From an uncultured Pelagibacteraceae bacterium (GTDB lineage Bacteria > Pseudomonadota > Alphaproteobacteria > Pelagibacterales > Pelagibacteraceae), in NCBI GenBank assembly GCA_902595535.1, contig CACJQI010000002.1, positions 124,001 to 188,000 of the forward strand: a stretch of 64,000 nt of DNA, given 5' to 3'. The position numbers and the translations under genes were made by a program. Shown one piece after another: positions 7,696 to 17,475 of this stretch. A model generated the notes under the pieces. The model was not told where the DNA came from. It worked only from the letters and a program-made list of their open reading frames with translations, and did no database searches. Position 1 is the stretch's first letter, and each line of letters opens with the position of its first letter.

Positions 7696-9471
7696 TTAAT
7701 TGATTTTTCTCTCATTTTTCAACACTTTTAGCTCATTAAAAGTCGTTTCGCTCATATCTTTAGAAAACTTCGATTCTAATTCTTGGATTCTAAATTCAAG
7801 ATCATAATTAAAAAGATCTTTAGAAATATCATCAAGTAATTCTATAACTTGATTTTCATTTTTAGGCTTATTTTTCAAAATATGTTTTATAGGAGCAAAT
7901 TTATTGATCTTATCCAATAATTGTTTATCTAAATTTAGATCATTAATAGTTATATGCTCTCCTGATTTTAATTTCTGAATAATTGTAATAAGTATTTGTC
8001 TATTTATTTCAGTAAAAAATTTAATATCTTCAATTAAATGAATATTAGCCTGTAAAAGTAAAAGATTATTAAGAACTAAATATAGCAATGAAAATTCTTT
8101 CAACTCAACACCTGTTATAGATTTGCTGTCATTAAAATGTTTTTTTGTTGTATCAAGAGATTTAGTTTTTTTAACATAATACTTATTTTTATTTTGATTA
8201 GAATGGGGAGTTAATTCAGCTATTTTTTCTAAAAAGTATTCAAGAACATACTTTTTAATAAAATCATCTTTAATAGTATTGGCTATAGCTCTAAGTTTTT
8301 TTTCAAATATTGCCATGGAAGATGGGTTATTATCTGTTTGCTTTTTATAATGGCTAAAAATGAACTGGTGTATAGATAGTTTACTGTGCCTGGTAAACTC
8401 TATGAAATAATTTCTACCATTTTTATTTACATAACTATCTGGATCTTCCTTGTCAGGTAAGAATAAGAAAGATATTTGTTTTTCAGGTTTTAATTCTTTT
8501 ATAGAATTTTCTGCTGCTCTAAGAGCTGCTTTATAACCACTTTCATCTCCGTCAAAACAAATAATAATATCATCAAAAAACTGATTTAAAGTTAATATTT
8601 GTTTATCTGTCAAAGATGTTCCAAGATTTGCAACTACATTTTCAATTCCATTTTTACTTAAACCAACTACATCCATATAACCTTCAACTAAATAAATATG
8701 GTCTAATTTATTTGATAATTTTCTTGCAAGATCTAAGTTATATAAATTTGAACCTTTTTTAAAAAAGTTTGTTTCTGGTGAATTAATATATTTTGCTAGG
8801 TAATCTAAGTTATCAATTATTCTTCCACCTAATGCAATAGGTTGACCTGAAATATTATTAATTGGAAAAATTAATCGACCTCTAAATCTTTCAACATATG
8901 TTTTCTTTTTTTCATCAAAATAGAATAAACCACTTTCAACTAATGTTTGTTCAGTAAATTCATTTTTCAATTTTTCAAAAAAAGTTGGATTTTTTTCTAT
9001 ATATCCAATTTTAAATTTCTTAACTTCATTTTTGCTTAAAAATCTATTTTTTAAATAATCTCTTGCATTAGAATAAGCCTCATTTTTAAGTAATTCATTG
9101 TGATAAAAGTTTACATATTGATCATAAATTGAATGATATTCTTTCCATTTTTTTTCTCTTTCTTCATCTTGTTTTGAAAACATATAAGGTTGCATTCCAG
9201 CTAATTGAGCGAGATGTTTAACTGCTTCACCAAATTTTAAATTCTGAATTTTCATCACAAAATCAAAAATATTGCCATGTTCTGATGTAGCAAAACAATG
9301 ATAAAATTCTTTTTCATCATTAACCGTAAAAGATGGGGTTTTTTCATTTTTAAATGGAGATAAACCTACATATTCTTTACCTCTTTTCTTTAATGTAACT
9401 GACTTTGATACAACAGTAGAAACTTTAAGTCTTGTTTTAATCTCATCTAAATACTCCTTTGGATATTTCAT
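7696..9471 (-). CDS. dnaG: DNA primase DnaG, with degenerate zinc-binding domain
   Basis: Makes RNA primers for replication. The N-terminal domain (residues 1-100) keeps the primase fold signature GLSPFKNEKTPSFTV and FYHCFATSEHGNIFDFVM, but compared with the classical LCPFH...CFGC pattern three of four zinc ligands are gone. The TOPRIM core is intact: YLVEGYMDVVGL near residue 260 and CFDGDESGYKAALRA near 305, with PDKEDPDSYV after it. A helicase-binding C-terminal region of about 150 residues follows. The ATG overlaps the yqeY stop by one base (TAATG), suggesting coupled translation. Confidence 0.95.
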   Translation of the reverse strand: MKYPKEYLDEIKTRLKVSTVVSKSVTLKKRGKEYVGLSPFKNEKTPSFTVNDEKEFYHCFATSEHGNIFDFVMKIQNLKFGEAVKHLAQLAGMQPYMFSKQDEEREKKWKEYHSIYDQYVNFYHNELLKNEAYSNARDYLKNRFLSKNEVKKFKIGYIEKNPTFFEKLKNEFTEQTLVESGLFYFDEKKKTYVERFRGRLIFPINNISGQPIALGGRIIDNLDYLAKYINSPETNFFKKGSNLYNLDLARKLSNKLDHIYLVEGYMDVVGLSKNGIENVVANLGTSLTDKQILTLNQFFDDIIICFDGDESGYKAALRAAENSIKELKPEKQISFLFLPDKEDPDSYVNKNGRNYFIEFTRHSKLSIHQFIFSHYKKQTDNNPSSMAIFEKKLRAIANTIKDDFIKKYVLEYFLEKIAELTPHSNQNKNKYYVKKTKSLDTTKKHFNDSKSITGVELKEFSLLYLVLNNLLLLQANIHLIEDIKFFTEINRQILITIIQKLKSGEHITINDLNLDKQLLDKINKFAPIKHILKNKPKNENQVIELLDDISKDLFNYDLEFRIQELESKFSKDMSETTFNELKVLKNERKIN

Positions 9472-9932
9472 TAACTGCTCAATAATTCTTTAATAAGAAG
9501 TCCTGCTTTTGCAAAATCAATTTCATCAGCATGTTTTTTTTTAAGCTCACCCATGACTTTACCCATATCTTTTAAAGAACTGGCCCCAATCTCAGAAATT
9601 ACTGTGGTACATATTTTCTTAGTTTCTTCTTCACTAAGTTGTTTAGGTAAAAATCCTGTTAAAATATCATATTCATTTTGTTCAACTTCTAAAAGGTCAG
9701 TTCTGTTATTTTTCTTATAAATTTCAATTGATTCGGCTCTTTGTTTAACCATTTTTTTTAATAGCTTTTTAATGTCTTCATCGTCAGTATCTTTTTTATT
9801 TGGTCCCGATCTATTTATAATATCTAAATCTTTAATTGAGGATAATATTAACCTGTAGGTTGATATTTTTATTTTATCTTTTGATTTTAAGGCGTTTTTA
9901 TATTCAGTTTCGATAGTTTCTTTCAATGACAT
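9471..9932 (-). CDS. GatB/YqeY domain protein
   Basis: A 153-residue YqeY-family protein: N-terminal helical segment with STYRLILSSIKD, central MVKQRAESIEIYKKNNRTDLLEVEQNE, then LTGFLPKQLSEEE and the C-terminal MGKVMGELKKKHADEIDFAKAGLLIKELL. The C-terminal fold is shared with the tail of GatB and may aid tRNA-dependent amidation, but the role of free-standing YqeY is not well settled. It is first in the operon with dnaG and rpoD, a common bacterial arrangement in which rpsU is often the first gene. Translation of dnaG is probably coupled. Confidence 0.9.
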   Translation of the reverse strand: MSLKETIETEYKNALKSKDKIKISTYRLILSSIKDLDIINRSGPNKKDTDDEDIKKLLKKMVKQRAESIEIYKKNNRTDLLEVEQNEYDILTGFLPKQLSEEETKKICTTVISEIGASSLKDMGKVMGELKKKHADEIDFAKAGLLIKELLSS

Positions 9933-9974
9933 AATTTTTTTTAATCTACTTCAAAGAAAAAATTCTTCAAAAGA

Positions 9975-10001
9975 AAAATTGTTTTTTTACAATTTTATAA
10001 T
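9975..10001 (+). promoter_or_regulatory. Inverted repeat and -10 box upstream of carA
   Basis: AAAATTGT (9975-9982) and ACAATTTT (9989-9996) form a perfect 8-bp inverted repeat with a T6 loop, and a perfect TATAAT (9996-10001) follows directly. It lies in the 128-bp gap between divergent yqeY and carA, about 60 nt before the carA start. It could be a repressor site over the carA promoter. There is no good -35 box at 17 bp. Confidence 0.35.
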
Positions 10002-10060
10002 ACATCTCTGTTGCGATAATAAAGCAATTATTGTATTAACCTTTAACTCATGAGTTGTAA

Positions 10061-11254
10061 TTGATCAAAAAAGCAAAAAAAATTAACTCAAAAAATTCAC
10101 AAATCAATACGGGCGTTCTAGTTCTTGAAAATAAGAAGGTTTTTAAAGGAATTGGGATTGGTTACCAAGGAGAAGCTACTGGAGAAGTTTGTTTTAATAC
10201 CTCATTAACTGGTTATCAAGAAATTATATCAGATCCATCTTATGCTGGGCAAATAATAAACTTCACTTTTCCTCATATTGGAAATGTTGGAACTAATAAA
10301 CAGGATTATGAAAGTGATAAAATTTGGACCAAGGGAGTAATTTTAAATTCTGAAATAACATCTCCCTCTAACTATAGATCTTTCCAACATTTGGATACTT
10401 GGCTTAAGAAAAATAAAATCGTTGGTATTACTGGATTAGACACTAGAAGTTTAACAAATTTTATAAGAGATAAAGGTGCTCCTAAAGGAACAATTGCTAA
10501 TTCTAAAAGTGGAAATTTTAATATTAGCAAGCTAACCAATTCAACAATAAAATGGAATGGTTTAGAAAACCTTGATCTTGCAGAGAAAGTAACATCGCCA
10601 AAAAATTATATTTGGAAAGGTCTTAAAACTTGGAAAAAAGAAAAAGGTTATATTAAAAATAATAAAAATTCATTTCATGTAGTAGCTGTAGACTATGGAA
10701 TTAAAAAAAATATTTTAAGAAATTTTTCTGACTTCAATTGCAAAGTAACAGTTGTTCCTTGTAAAACATCTGCAAATAAAATTTTATCTCTTAAACCAAA
10801 TGGTATATTTTTATCAAATGGTCCTGGAGATCCTGCTGCCACAGGAAAGTATGCAATCGATATAATTAAAGATTTAATTAATATTAATTTACCAATTTTT
10901 GGAATTTGTTTAGGTCATCAAATACTTGCTTTAGCATTAGGTGGTAAAACAAAAAAAATGAAACTTGGTCATAGAGGTGCAAACCATCCAGTTAAAAATT
11001 TAATACATGATAATGTTGAAATCACTAGTCAAAATCATGGCTTTGTGGTAGTAGAAGAAAATTTACCAAAAAATATTGAGATTACTCATAAGTCCTTATT
11101 TGATGACACCATCGAAGGAATAAAACTTAAAAATAAACCAGTTTTTTCGGTCCAATATCATCCTGAGTCTAATCCAGGACCACAAGATAGTGTTTATTTG
11201 TTTCAAGAATTTATAAACAATATGAAAAAAAATGCCAAAAAGAAAAGATCTTAA
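10061..11254 (+). CDS. carA: Carbamoyl-phosphate synthase small (glutaminase) subunit CarA
   Basis: Class I glutamine amidotransferase subunit: releases ammonia from glutamine for carbamoyl phosphate, precursor of arginine and pyrimidines. The N-terminal CPSase domain shows [24 protein letters not shown]; the C-terminal domain shows the nucleophile elbow [16 protein letters not shown] and the catalytic [11 protein letters not shown]. The reading frame begins with TTG at 10061: the only nearby ATG (10050) runs into a stop after four codons, and homology begins at about residue 17 ([14 protein letters not shown]). The gene overlaps carB by 23 nt. Confidence 0.96.
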   Translation: MIKKAKKINSKNSQINTGVLVLENKKVFKGIGIGYQGEATGEVCFNTSLTGYQEIISDPSYAGQIINFTFPHIGNVGTNKQDYESDKIWTKGVILNSEITSPSNYRSFQHLDTWLKKNKIVGITGLDTRSLTNFIRDKGAPKGTIANSKSGNFNISKLTNSTIKWNGLENLDLAEKVTSPKNYIWKGLKTWKKEKGYIKNNKNSFHVVAVDYGIKKNILRNFSDFNCKVTVVPCKTSANKILSLKPNGIFLSNGPGDPAATGKYAIDIIKDLININLPIFGICLGHQILALALGGKTKKMKLGHRGANHPVKNLIHDNVEITSQNHGFVVVEENLPKNIEITHKSLFDDTIEGIKLKNKPVFSVQYHPESNPGPQDSVYLFQEFINNMKKNAKKKRS

Positions 11255-14200
11255 AAAAATTTTAGTTGTTGGTGCTGGACCAATTATAATTGGTCAAGCG
11301 TGTGAGTTTGATTACTCTGGAACTCAAGCCTGCAAAGCATTAAGAGATGAAGGTTATAAAGTAGTCTTAATTAACTCAAATCCAGCAACAATTATGACTG
11401 ATCCCGATGTTGCGGATAAAACTTATATTGAGCCAATTACTTTAGAAGTTTTAGAAAAAATAGTTAAGAAAGAAAAACCAAACGCAATACTTCCAACAAT
11501 GGGTGGTCAAACAGCTCTTAATCTTGCTATGGAAGCTAAAAAAAAAGGAATATTAAAAAAATATAAAATAGAACTGATAGGTGCAAACTCTAAAGCAATT
11601 TCAAATGCAGAAGACAGAAAAAAATTTAGAAAAAATATGATAGATATTGGTTTAGATTTACCTAAATCAGAAATCGTCAATAACATTAATCAAGCATTAA
11701 AAGTTTTAAAAAAAATAGGTCTGCCTGTAATTATAAGACCAGCCTTTACTCTTGGAGGCCTTGGAGGAGGAATAGCTAAAAATAAAAAAGACTACTTAAA
11801 AATAATTAAAAGTGGATTACACGAGTCTCCTGTGAACCAAGTATTAGTTGAAGAGTGTCTAGAAGGATGGAAAGAATTTGAAATGGAGGTTATAAGAGAT
11901 AAGAAAGATAATTGTATTATCATTTGTTCAATTGAAAATATTGACCCAATGGGAATTCACACTGGGGACTCTGTCACTGTTGCCCCAGCACTTACTCTTA
12001 CCGACAAAGAATACCAGGTGATGCGGAATGCATCAATTGCATGTTTGAGAAAAATTGGAGTTGAAACAGGTGGTTCCAATGTTCAATTTGCTATCAACCC
12101 AAAGAATGGTCGAATGGTTGTAATTGAAATGAACCCAAGAGTATCAAGATCATCTGCACTTGCATCAAAAGCAACCGGCTTTCCAATTGCAAAAGTTGCA
12201 GCAAAACTTGCTGTTGGATACACACTAGATGAACTGAAAAATGAAATAACAAAAGTAACACCTGCATCATTCGAGCCAAGTATTGATTATGTAGTAACAA
12301 AAATACCTCGATTTACTTTTGAAAAATTTTCAACATCTCCTGCAATACTTGGAACATCAATGAAATCTGTTGGAGAAGCCATGGCAATTGGGAGAAATTT
12401 TAAAGAGTCTCTTCAAAAAGCCTTAGTATCGCTTGAAACAGGTTTTTCAGGGTTAGATAGAATTTTCAATTTAAATAAAAAACAAATAGAAAAAAAACTT
12501 AAAGAAAATATTCCAAATAAAATTTTACTTGTTGCTGAAGCAATTAGAAAAAAAATTAATTTAAAAAGAATATTTGCTTTATCAAAAATTGATCCATGGT
12601 TCTTAGAGCAAATAAAAGAAATTGTAGATAATGAAAATGAGATCAAAAATAGAGGATTACCAAGAGATTTTAACGAATTTAATAGAATAAAATCTATTGG
12701 GTTCTCAGATAAAAAATTATCTGAGTTAACTAATACTAATGAAAATATTGTCAGAAGAAAAAGAATGGCGCTTAAAATATTACCTGTATTTAAGAAAGTA
12801 GATACCTGTGCTGCAGAATTCAAATCTTTCACACCTTATATGTATTCAACTTATCAAAGAAATTTTTCAATTAATTCTGAGTGTGAGTCTGAACCTTCCT
12901 TTAAGAAAAAAATTATAATTTTAGGTGGTGGACCTAATCGAATTGGGCAAGGAATTGAATTTGATTATTGTTGTTGCCAGGCAAGCTTTTCATTAAAGGA
13001 TGCTGGTTTTGAAACAATCATGATTAATTGTAACCCTGAAACAGTATCAACAGATTACGATACTAGTGATCGATTATATTTTGAACCTCTTAAAGAAGAG
13101 TATGTTTTTAATATAATAAATAAAGAAAAAGAAAAGGGTAACCTGGTTGGTATTATTGCTCAATTTGGTGGTCAAACTCCAATTAAACTTGCAAAATTTT
13201 TACACGATAACAAACTTCCAATTTTAGGAACACAATATACTTCAATTGATCTGGCAGAGGATAGGGATAGATTTAGAAATTTACTTAATAAATTAAATTT
13301 AAAGCAAGCAGAAAGTGGAATTGCAAAAACATTTACACAAGCAATTCGAATAGCAGAAAAAATAGGTTTACCATTGATGGTTAGACCTTCATATGTTTTG
13401 GGTGGAAGAGCAATGGAAATTGTTCATGAAAAAAGTCAACTTAAAAACTTTGTAGAAGAAGCTTTTAAAGCAGCAGAAAAAAATCCAATCCTTATTGATA
13501 AGTTTATTGATCACGCAATGGAAGTAGATGTAGATGCAATATCCGATGGAAAACAAGTTCATGTTGCAGGAATTATGCAACATATAGAAGAGGCAGGAAT
13601 TCATTCAGGAGACTCTGCTTGTAGCATACCCCCAGTTTCTATTAAGCCATTCTTAATTAAACAAATTGAAAATCAGACCAAAAAATTAGCTTTAGCTTTA
13701 AAAGTTAAGGGTTTTATGAATATTCAATATGCAATTAAAAAGGATGAAATTTACGTAATTGAAGTTAATCCACGAGCAAGTCGAACCGTGCCTTTTGTGT
13801 CAAAAGCAAAAGGTCTTCCATTAGCTAAAATTGCATCACGAGTAATGGCAGGAGAAAAATTGTCTAAATTTAATTTAAAAGATAAATCCAAAGATATGTA
13901 TGCGGTTAAGGAAGCCGTATTTCCTTTTAATAAATTTCCTAATAGTGATTTGCTTTTAGGTCCTGAAATGAAATCAACTGGTGAAGTAATGGGATTTGAT
14001 AAAAACTTTGGAATGGCGTTTGCTAAAAGTCAAATCGCATCAGCAAACTCACTACCAAAACAAGGACTTGCGTTTATATCATTGAAAGACTCACACAAAG
14101 ATGAGGGAGTTGATTTAGCAAAAAAGCTTATGAAACTTAATTTCACATTATGTGCGACAAAAGGAACTGCAATATATATTAGAAAACATGGAATGAAATG

Positions 14201-14456
14201 TAAGGTAATTAATAAGGTAAGTAGTGGCTCTCCTCATATAGTTGATGTCTTAGACTCAAAAAAAATTGCATTAGTAATTAATACCGGTGGTGGAAATACT
14301 GAACACAGATTAAATGATGCAATTGCACTTAGAAGAGGAACGCTTAAAAATAAAGTTCCTTATTGTACAAATATGTCTACTGCAAAAGCATGTTTGGAAG
14401 CAATCAAATCTCTTAAAACTAAAAAATTAGAAGTTACCTCTCTTCAAGATATTTAG
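11232..14456 (+). CDS. carB: Carbamoyl-phosphate synthase large subunit CarB
   Basis: Makes carbamoyl phosphate from bicarbonate, ammonia and two ATP. The 1074 residues hold two homologous ATP-grasp halves (first: [20 protein letters not shown] at the start; second: [19 protein letters not shown] near residue 563), each with an [12 protein letters not shown] or [11 protein letters not shown] loop and an [18 protein letters not shown] or [16 protein letters not shown] motif. The C-terminal methylglyoxal-synthase-like regulatory domain starts near residue 930 ([19 protein letters not shown]). Length and order are normal. It overlaps carA by 23 nt, so translation is probably coupled. Confidence 0.97.
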   Translation: MPKRKDLKKILVVGAGPIIIGQACEFDYSGTQACKALRDEGYKVVLINSNPATIMTDPDVADKTYIEPITLEVLEKIVKKEKPNAILPTMGGQTALNLAMEAKKKGILKKYKIELIGANSKAISNAEDRKKFRKNMIDIGLDLPKSEIVNNINQALKVLKKIGLPVIIRPAFTLGGLGGGIAKNKKDYLKIIKSGLHESPVNQVLVEECLEGWKEFEMEVIRDKKDNCIIICSIENIDPMGIHTGDSVTVAPALTLTDKEYQVMRNASIACLRKIGVETGGSNVQFAINPKNGRMVVIEMNPRVSRSSALASKATGFPIAKVAAKLAVGYTLDELKNEITKVTPASFEPSIDYVVTKIPRFTFEKFSTSPAILGTSMKSVGEAMAIGRNFKESLQKALVSLETGFSGLDRIFNLNKKQIEKKLKENIPNKILLVAEAIRKKINLKRIFALSKIDPWFLEQIKEIVDNENEIKNRGLPRDFNEFNRIKSIGFSDKKLSELTNTNENIVRRKRMALKILPVFKKVDTCAAEFKSFTPYMYSTYQRNFSINSECESEPSFKKKIIILGGGPNRIGQGIEFDYCCCQASFSLKDAGFETIMINCNPETVSTDYDTSDRLYFEPLKEEYVFNIINKEKEKGNLVGIIAQFGGQTPIKLAKFLHDNKLPILGTQYTSIDLAEDRDRFRNLLNKLNLKQAESGIAKTFTQAIRIAEKIGLPLMVRPSYVLGGRAMEIVHEKSQLKNFVEEAFKAAEKNPILIDKFIDHAMEVDVDAISDGKQVHVAGIMQHIEEAGIHSGDSACSIPPVSIKPFLIKQIENQTKKLALALKVKGFMNIQYAIKKDEIYVIEVNPRASRTVPFVSKAKGLPLAKIASRVMAGEKLSKFNLKDKSKDMYAVKEAVFPFNKFPNSDLLLGPEMKSTGEVMGFDKNFGMAFAKSQIASANSLPKQGLAFISLKDSHKDEGVDLAKKLMKLNFTLCATKGTAIYIRKHGMKCKVINKVSSGSPHIVDVLDSKKIALVINTGGGNTEHRLNDAIALRRGTLKNKVPYCTNMSTAKACLEAIKSLKTKKLEVTSLQDI

Positions 14457-14457
14457 A

Positions 14458-14901
14458 ATGTCCAAAGTAATAAAAATGGGAGTTACTAAAAATCATAATC
14501 AACAGATAGTTGAAGTCAATGAACTTAATTTGATTGCTGGCAAAGGTATCGTTGGTGATAGATACTTCAAGGATTATAACGACCCTTTTAATCAGTTATC
14601 AATTATTGAGAGTGAAAATATTGATGAATACAATTTAAAAAATAAATTAAATATTTCTTACTTAAACTTTAGAAGAAACATAATTACTCAAGGAATAAAA
14701 TTAAATGATCTTTTGGAAAAAAGAATAAAGATAGGATCTATTGAATTAGAAGTAATAGATTTATGTAGACCTTGTCGACACCTTTCAGAAAAATTAAATA
14801 AAAACGATATCATTAAGGAGTTTTTAAGAAAAGGGGGAATAAGATGTCAGATAATAAATAACGGAAAAATATATTTAGGTGATCAAATAAAAATTATTTG
14901 A
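14458..14901 (+). CDS. MOSC domain protein
   Basis: A 147-residue stand-alone MOSC domain, the fold found at the C-terminus of molybdenum-cofactor sulfurases. It shows the typical opening (EVNELNLIAGKGIVGDRYF), then QLSIIESENIDEY, FRRNIITQGIKLNDLLEKRIKIGSIELEV and the conserved cysteine region CRPCRHL. MOSC domains are thought to carry activated sulfur to metal or other acceptor sites; the acceptor here is unknown. It starts 1 nt after carB and its 3' end overlaps the convergent oxygenase gene by 8 nt. Confidence 0.85.
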   Translation: MSKVIKMGVTKNHNQQIVEVNELNLIAGKGIVGDRYFKDYNDPFNQLSIIESENIDEYNLKNKLNISYLNFRRNIITQGIKLNDLLEKRIKIGSIELEVIDLCRPCRHLSEKLNKNDIIKEFLRKGGIRCQIINNGKIYLGDQIKII

Positions 14902-15556
14902 CCTTCCAATCAGTAGCAAACGTCACATAATTTACTTGTATACAACGTCTTTCTCTAACTATTTTTTTCTTTTCCATGCCATGCCAGGTATTTGGGCCGC
15001 TAGTAAACATGTATCCATAATTGTTTTTATAAGGAACTGTTTTAACCTTTTCTAATTTTTTATTATAAAAATCTGTACCAAGGTCCTCAGATTCGTTGGC
15101 ATTATTAACAAATATTAAGCCTGACATTAATTTTTCTTTAATATCACAATGAGGCTTTAACCAAAAACCTTCTCGATCACAAATAACCTCAACTCTTACA
15201 TATGAATTTGATAGATCTTTATTAATCATTTTTGAAATGGTTTGATGAACTTCTGATGATTGAAGTTCGTTAATAAATTTTACTAAATTTGGAAATTGTT
15301 TTTCATTTTCTTTTTTAACAAAACATCTAAATTTTATTGCTTCTCCACCTGAGGCTATACCCTCTCTAAATTCAGCAGCACCGCCATCAATTGCTCTAGT
15401 TCCATCATAATTAAGATTGTGTTTACTAACATCTGGAATATCAGCTTTAATTACCTCTTCTATAGATCCGTCTGAAAGTGCATTATAATATTCCCAATGA
15501 TCAAAAGGAAATTCATATTTTTTTGATTGGTTTTTAATTGAGTCTAAAAATGACAT
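14894..15556 (-). CDS. Putative 2-oxoglutarate/Fe(II)-dependent oxygenase
   Basis: A 220-residue protein with the facial triad pattern of 2OG-Fe(II) dioxygenases: HCD (in FWLKPHCDIKEKLMSGLIFV, near residue 131), a distal His in GPNTWHGMEKK near residue 190, and a downstream Arg in RRCIQVNYVTF that could bind 2-oxoglutarate. Its substrate cannot be read from sequence. It follows an ELM1-like gene with a TAATG overlap, so the two are translationally linked and may act on the same molecule. Confidence 0.7.
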   Translation of the reverse strand: MSFLDSIKNQSKKYEFPFDHWEYYNALSDGSIEEVIKADIPDVSKHNLNYDGTRAIDGGAAEFREGIASGGEAIKFRCFVKKENEKQFPNLVKFINELQSSEVHQTISKMINKDLSNSYVRVEVICDREGFWLKPHCDIKEKLMSGLIFVNNANESEDLGTDFYNKKLEKVKTVPYKNNYGYMFTSGPNTWHGMEKKKIVRERRCIQVNYVTFATDWKVK

Positions 15557-16500
15557 TATGAGTTAATTTTTTTTTTTATAATATTTGCAACTCTATTCGT
15601 TTCATCAAGTTTTTCATAGTTCCAATCATCAATTTCTTCACCTAAATTTTTAATTATATTTAATTCTCTAAATAAATTTCTGAATTTTTGAAATCTCTTA
15701 TCATTCTTTTTTGGTAATATACTTGCGACATAAATCGGTTTTCCAGTTAATGCGGCCTCAGATATCATTGAGCTAGAATCGCATGTGACAATGATATTTT
15801 GAGCTATTGCTAGAGCTGAAAGATAAGCTTTTTTATCAACATCTATTATAACTGTATGATCATCTCCAAAATATTCTTTTGCATATTGAATAATATTAGC
15901 TGGTGTTCTCATTGACGGTATTACTACTAATTGAAAATTATGTTTTTTTGATAATTCACTTAGAGTAATAAAAATTTCTTTAATATTTTTTGTTGAATAA
16001 TCATAATATTTGGTTGGCCCACCCATAATTAAAGTCCAAATTATTCTCTCATCTTTTTTAATAAAAGAATTTAAATAATACTTATTTTCATTAATTTCTT
16101 TTTCAGTAAGATAATGAATGGCTCCTTTGGTACTTATTACATTTTGACCTTTCATCGCATCATGTTCTGGAGCGACAATAAAATCAAAATGCTTTGGGTC
16201 TACTTTTGGATCTTGAATATGAATATTAAATACCTTTTTATTTGAATTATTTTTTAAATGTATTGATGGAATTACACTTTTACGACCACAAGATATGATG
16301 ATATCAAAATTATTATGTTCAATTCTTTTATAAACACTTTGTGAGATAGGTGTCATTTTTGGAGGAATCAGTTTCCAAAAATTATTTAGTTCAACTGTGT
16401 GGTGTGTAAAATTTATGTTTAAAGCTTTTGCCAAACCCTCTACTTGGCTAATCATGCCATGCATTCCCTGAGTTAATAATATGCCTTTTAATTTTGTCAT
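15556..16500 (-). CDS. ELM1-like (DUF1022) putative glycosyltransferase-fold protein
   Basis: Resembles the ELM1 family, named after a plant mitochondrial fission factor but widespread in Alphaproteobacteria, where the fold is GT-B glycosyltransferase-like. Visible features are the N-terminal LTQGMHGMISQVEGLAKAL, ISCGRKSVIPSIHLK, IHIQDPKVDPKHFDFIVAPEHD, and the C-terminal VTCDSSSMISEAALTGKPIYV, which resembles a sugar-nucleotide binding site. No signal peptide or membrane segment. It shares a TAATG junction with the oxygenase gene and lies 21 bp from divergent trxB. A role in cell-surface polysaccharide or lipid modification is a guess. Confidence 0.75.
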   Translation of the reverse strand: MTKLKGILLTQGMHGMISQVEGLAKALNINFTHHTVELNNFWKLIPPKMTPISQSVYKRIEHNNFDIIISCGRKSVIPSIHLKNNSNKKVFNIHIQDPKVDPKHFDFIVAPEHDAMKGQNVISTKGAIHYLTEKEINENKYYLNSFIKKDERIIWTLIMGGPTKYYDYSTKNIKEIFITLSELSKKHNFQLVVIPSMRTPANIIQYAKEYFGDDHTVIIDVDKKAYLSALAIAQNIIVTCDSSSMISEAALTGKPIYVASILPKKNDKRFQKFRNLFRELNIIKNLGEEIDDWNYEKLDETNRVANIIKKKINS

Positions 16501-16521
16501 TTATACTTATATAACTTTTGT

Positions 16522-17466
16522 ATGAGTGATAATCCAACTAAACACACAAAAGTGTTGATAATTGGATCTGGTCCTGCCGGATATACAGCAGCCGTTTATG
16601 CGGCACGAGCGATGTTAAGTCCAATTTTGGTTTATGGTTCTGCCCCTGGCGGACAATTAACTACAACAACAGATGTTGAAAATTATCCTGGTTTTGCTGA
16701 TGTAATTCAAGGCCCTTGGTTAATGGATCAAATGAAAGATCAGGCTAAAGCGGTCGGAACAGAAATGATTGAAGATCATATTTCATCAGTAAATTTAAAA
16801 TCTACACCCTTTGAGGCTTTAGGTGACAGTGGTCAAAAATATACTGCTGACAGCATTATCATTTCAACTGGTGCTCAAGCAAGATGGTTAAATTTAGAGT
16901 CAGAACAAAAATTTAGAGGTTTTGGAGTTTCTGCGTGTGCTACATGTGATGGTTTCTTCTTTAAAGATAAAGAAGTTGCAGTTGTTGGTGGTGGTAACGC
17001 AGCTGTTGAAGAGGCGATGTTTCTTACAAAATTTGCATCCAAGGTAAAACTAATACATAGAAGAAATGAATTGAGAGCTGAAAAGATGCTTCAAAAAAAA
17101 TTAATGGAAAATAAAAAAATTGAAATCATCTGGGATAGCGCTGTTGATGAAGTAATTGGAGATGGTGAACCCAAAAACGTTACAGGTCTAAAAATAAAAA
17201 ACTTAAAAACTAATAATATTGAAGAAATAAAAATTGATGGCTTATTTATTGCAATTGGTCACGACCCTGCAACTGCCTTATTTAAAGAGCAATTAGATAT
17301 GGACAAAGAAGGTTATTTATTAACTAAACCAGACTCAACAGAAACTAATATCCCTGGAGTTTATGCTGCAGGAGATGTTAAAGATAAGACTTTCAGACAA
17401 GCTGTAACTGCTGCTGGAATGGGCTGTATGGCTGCGCTTGAAGCAGAAAAATTTTTATCTCACTAA
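16522..17466 (+). CDS. trxB: Thioredoxin-disulfide reductase TrxB
   Basis: NADPH-dependent flavoenzyme that reduces thioredoxin. FAD-binding motif IIGSGPAGYTAAVYAARA near residue 13, redox-active CATCDG near residue 139, NADPH-binding VVGGGNAAVEEAMFL near 158, and the C-terminal FAD motif GVYAAGDVKDKTFRQAVTAAGMGC. Length 314 is typical. Its ATG lies only 21 bp from the start of the divergent ELM1-like gene, so both promoters must overlap each other or the neighbouring coding regions. The next gene follows after 9 nt. Confidence 0.97.
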   Translation: MSDNPTKHTKVLIIGSGPAGYTAAVYAARAMLSPILVYGSAPGGQLTTTTDVENYPGFADVIQGPWLMDQMKDQAKAVGTEMIEDHISSVNLKSTPFEALGDSGQKYTADSIIISTGAQARWLNLESEQKFRGFGVSACATCDGFFFKDKEVAVVGGGNAAVEEAMFLTKFASKVKLIHRRNELRAEKMLQKKLMENKKIEIIWDSAVDEVIGDGEPKNVTGLKIKNLKTNNIEEIKIDGLFIAIGHDPATALFKEQLDMDKEGYLLTKPDSTETNIPGVYAAGDVKDKTFRQAVTAAGMGCMAALEAEKFLSH

Positions 17467-17475
17467 AAAGATATA

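Noticed and set aside
10050-10064. Tiny ORF ATGAGTTGTAATTGA before carA as a possible attenuator peptide
   Set aside because: Only four codons, no regulatory codons for arginine or pyrimidine control, and no terminator-antiterminator structure seen.
12413-12832. 139-codon antisense ORF in carB, and similar long antisense ORFs (for example 33888..34175, 26818..27105)
   Set aside because: They are shadows of conserved genes, with low-complexity Ser/Leu/Phe-rich translations typical of antisense frames in AT-rich DNA.
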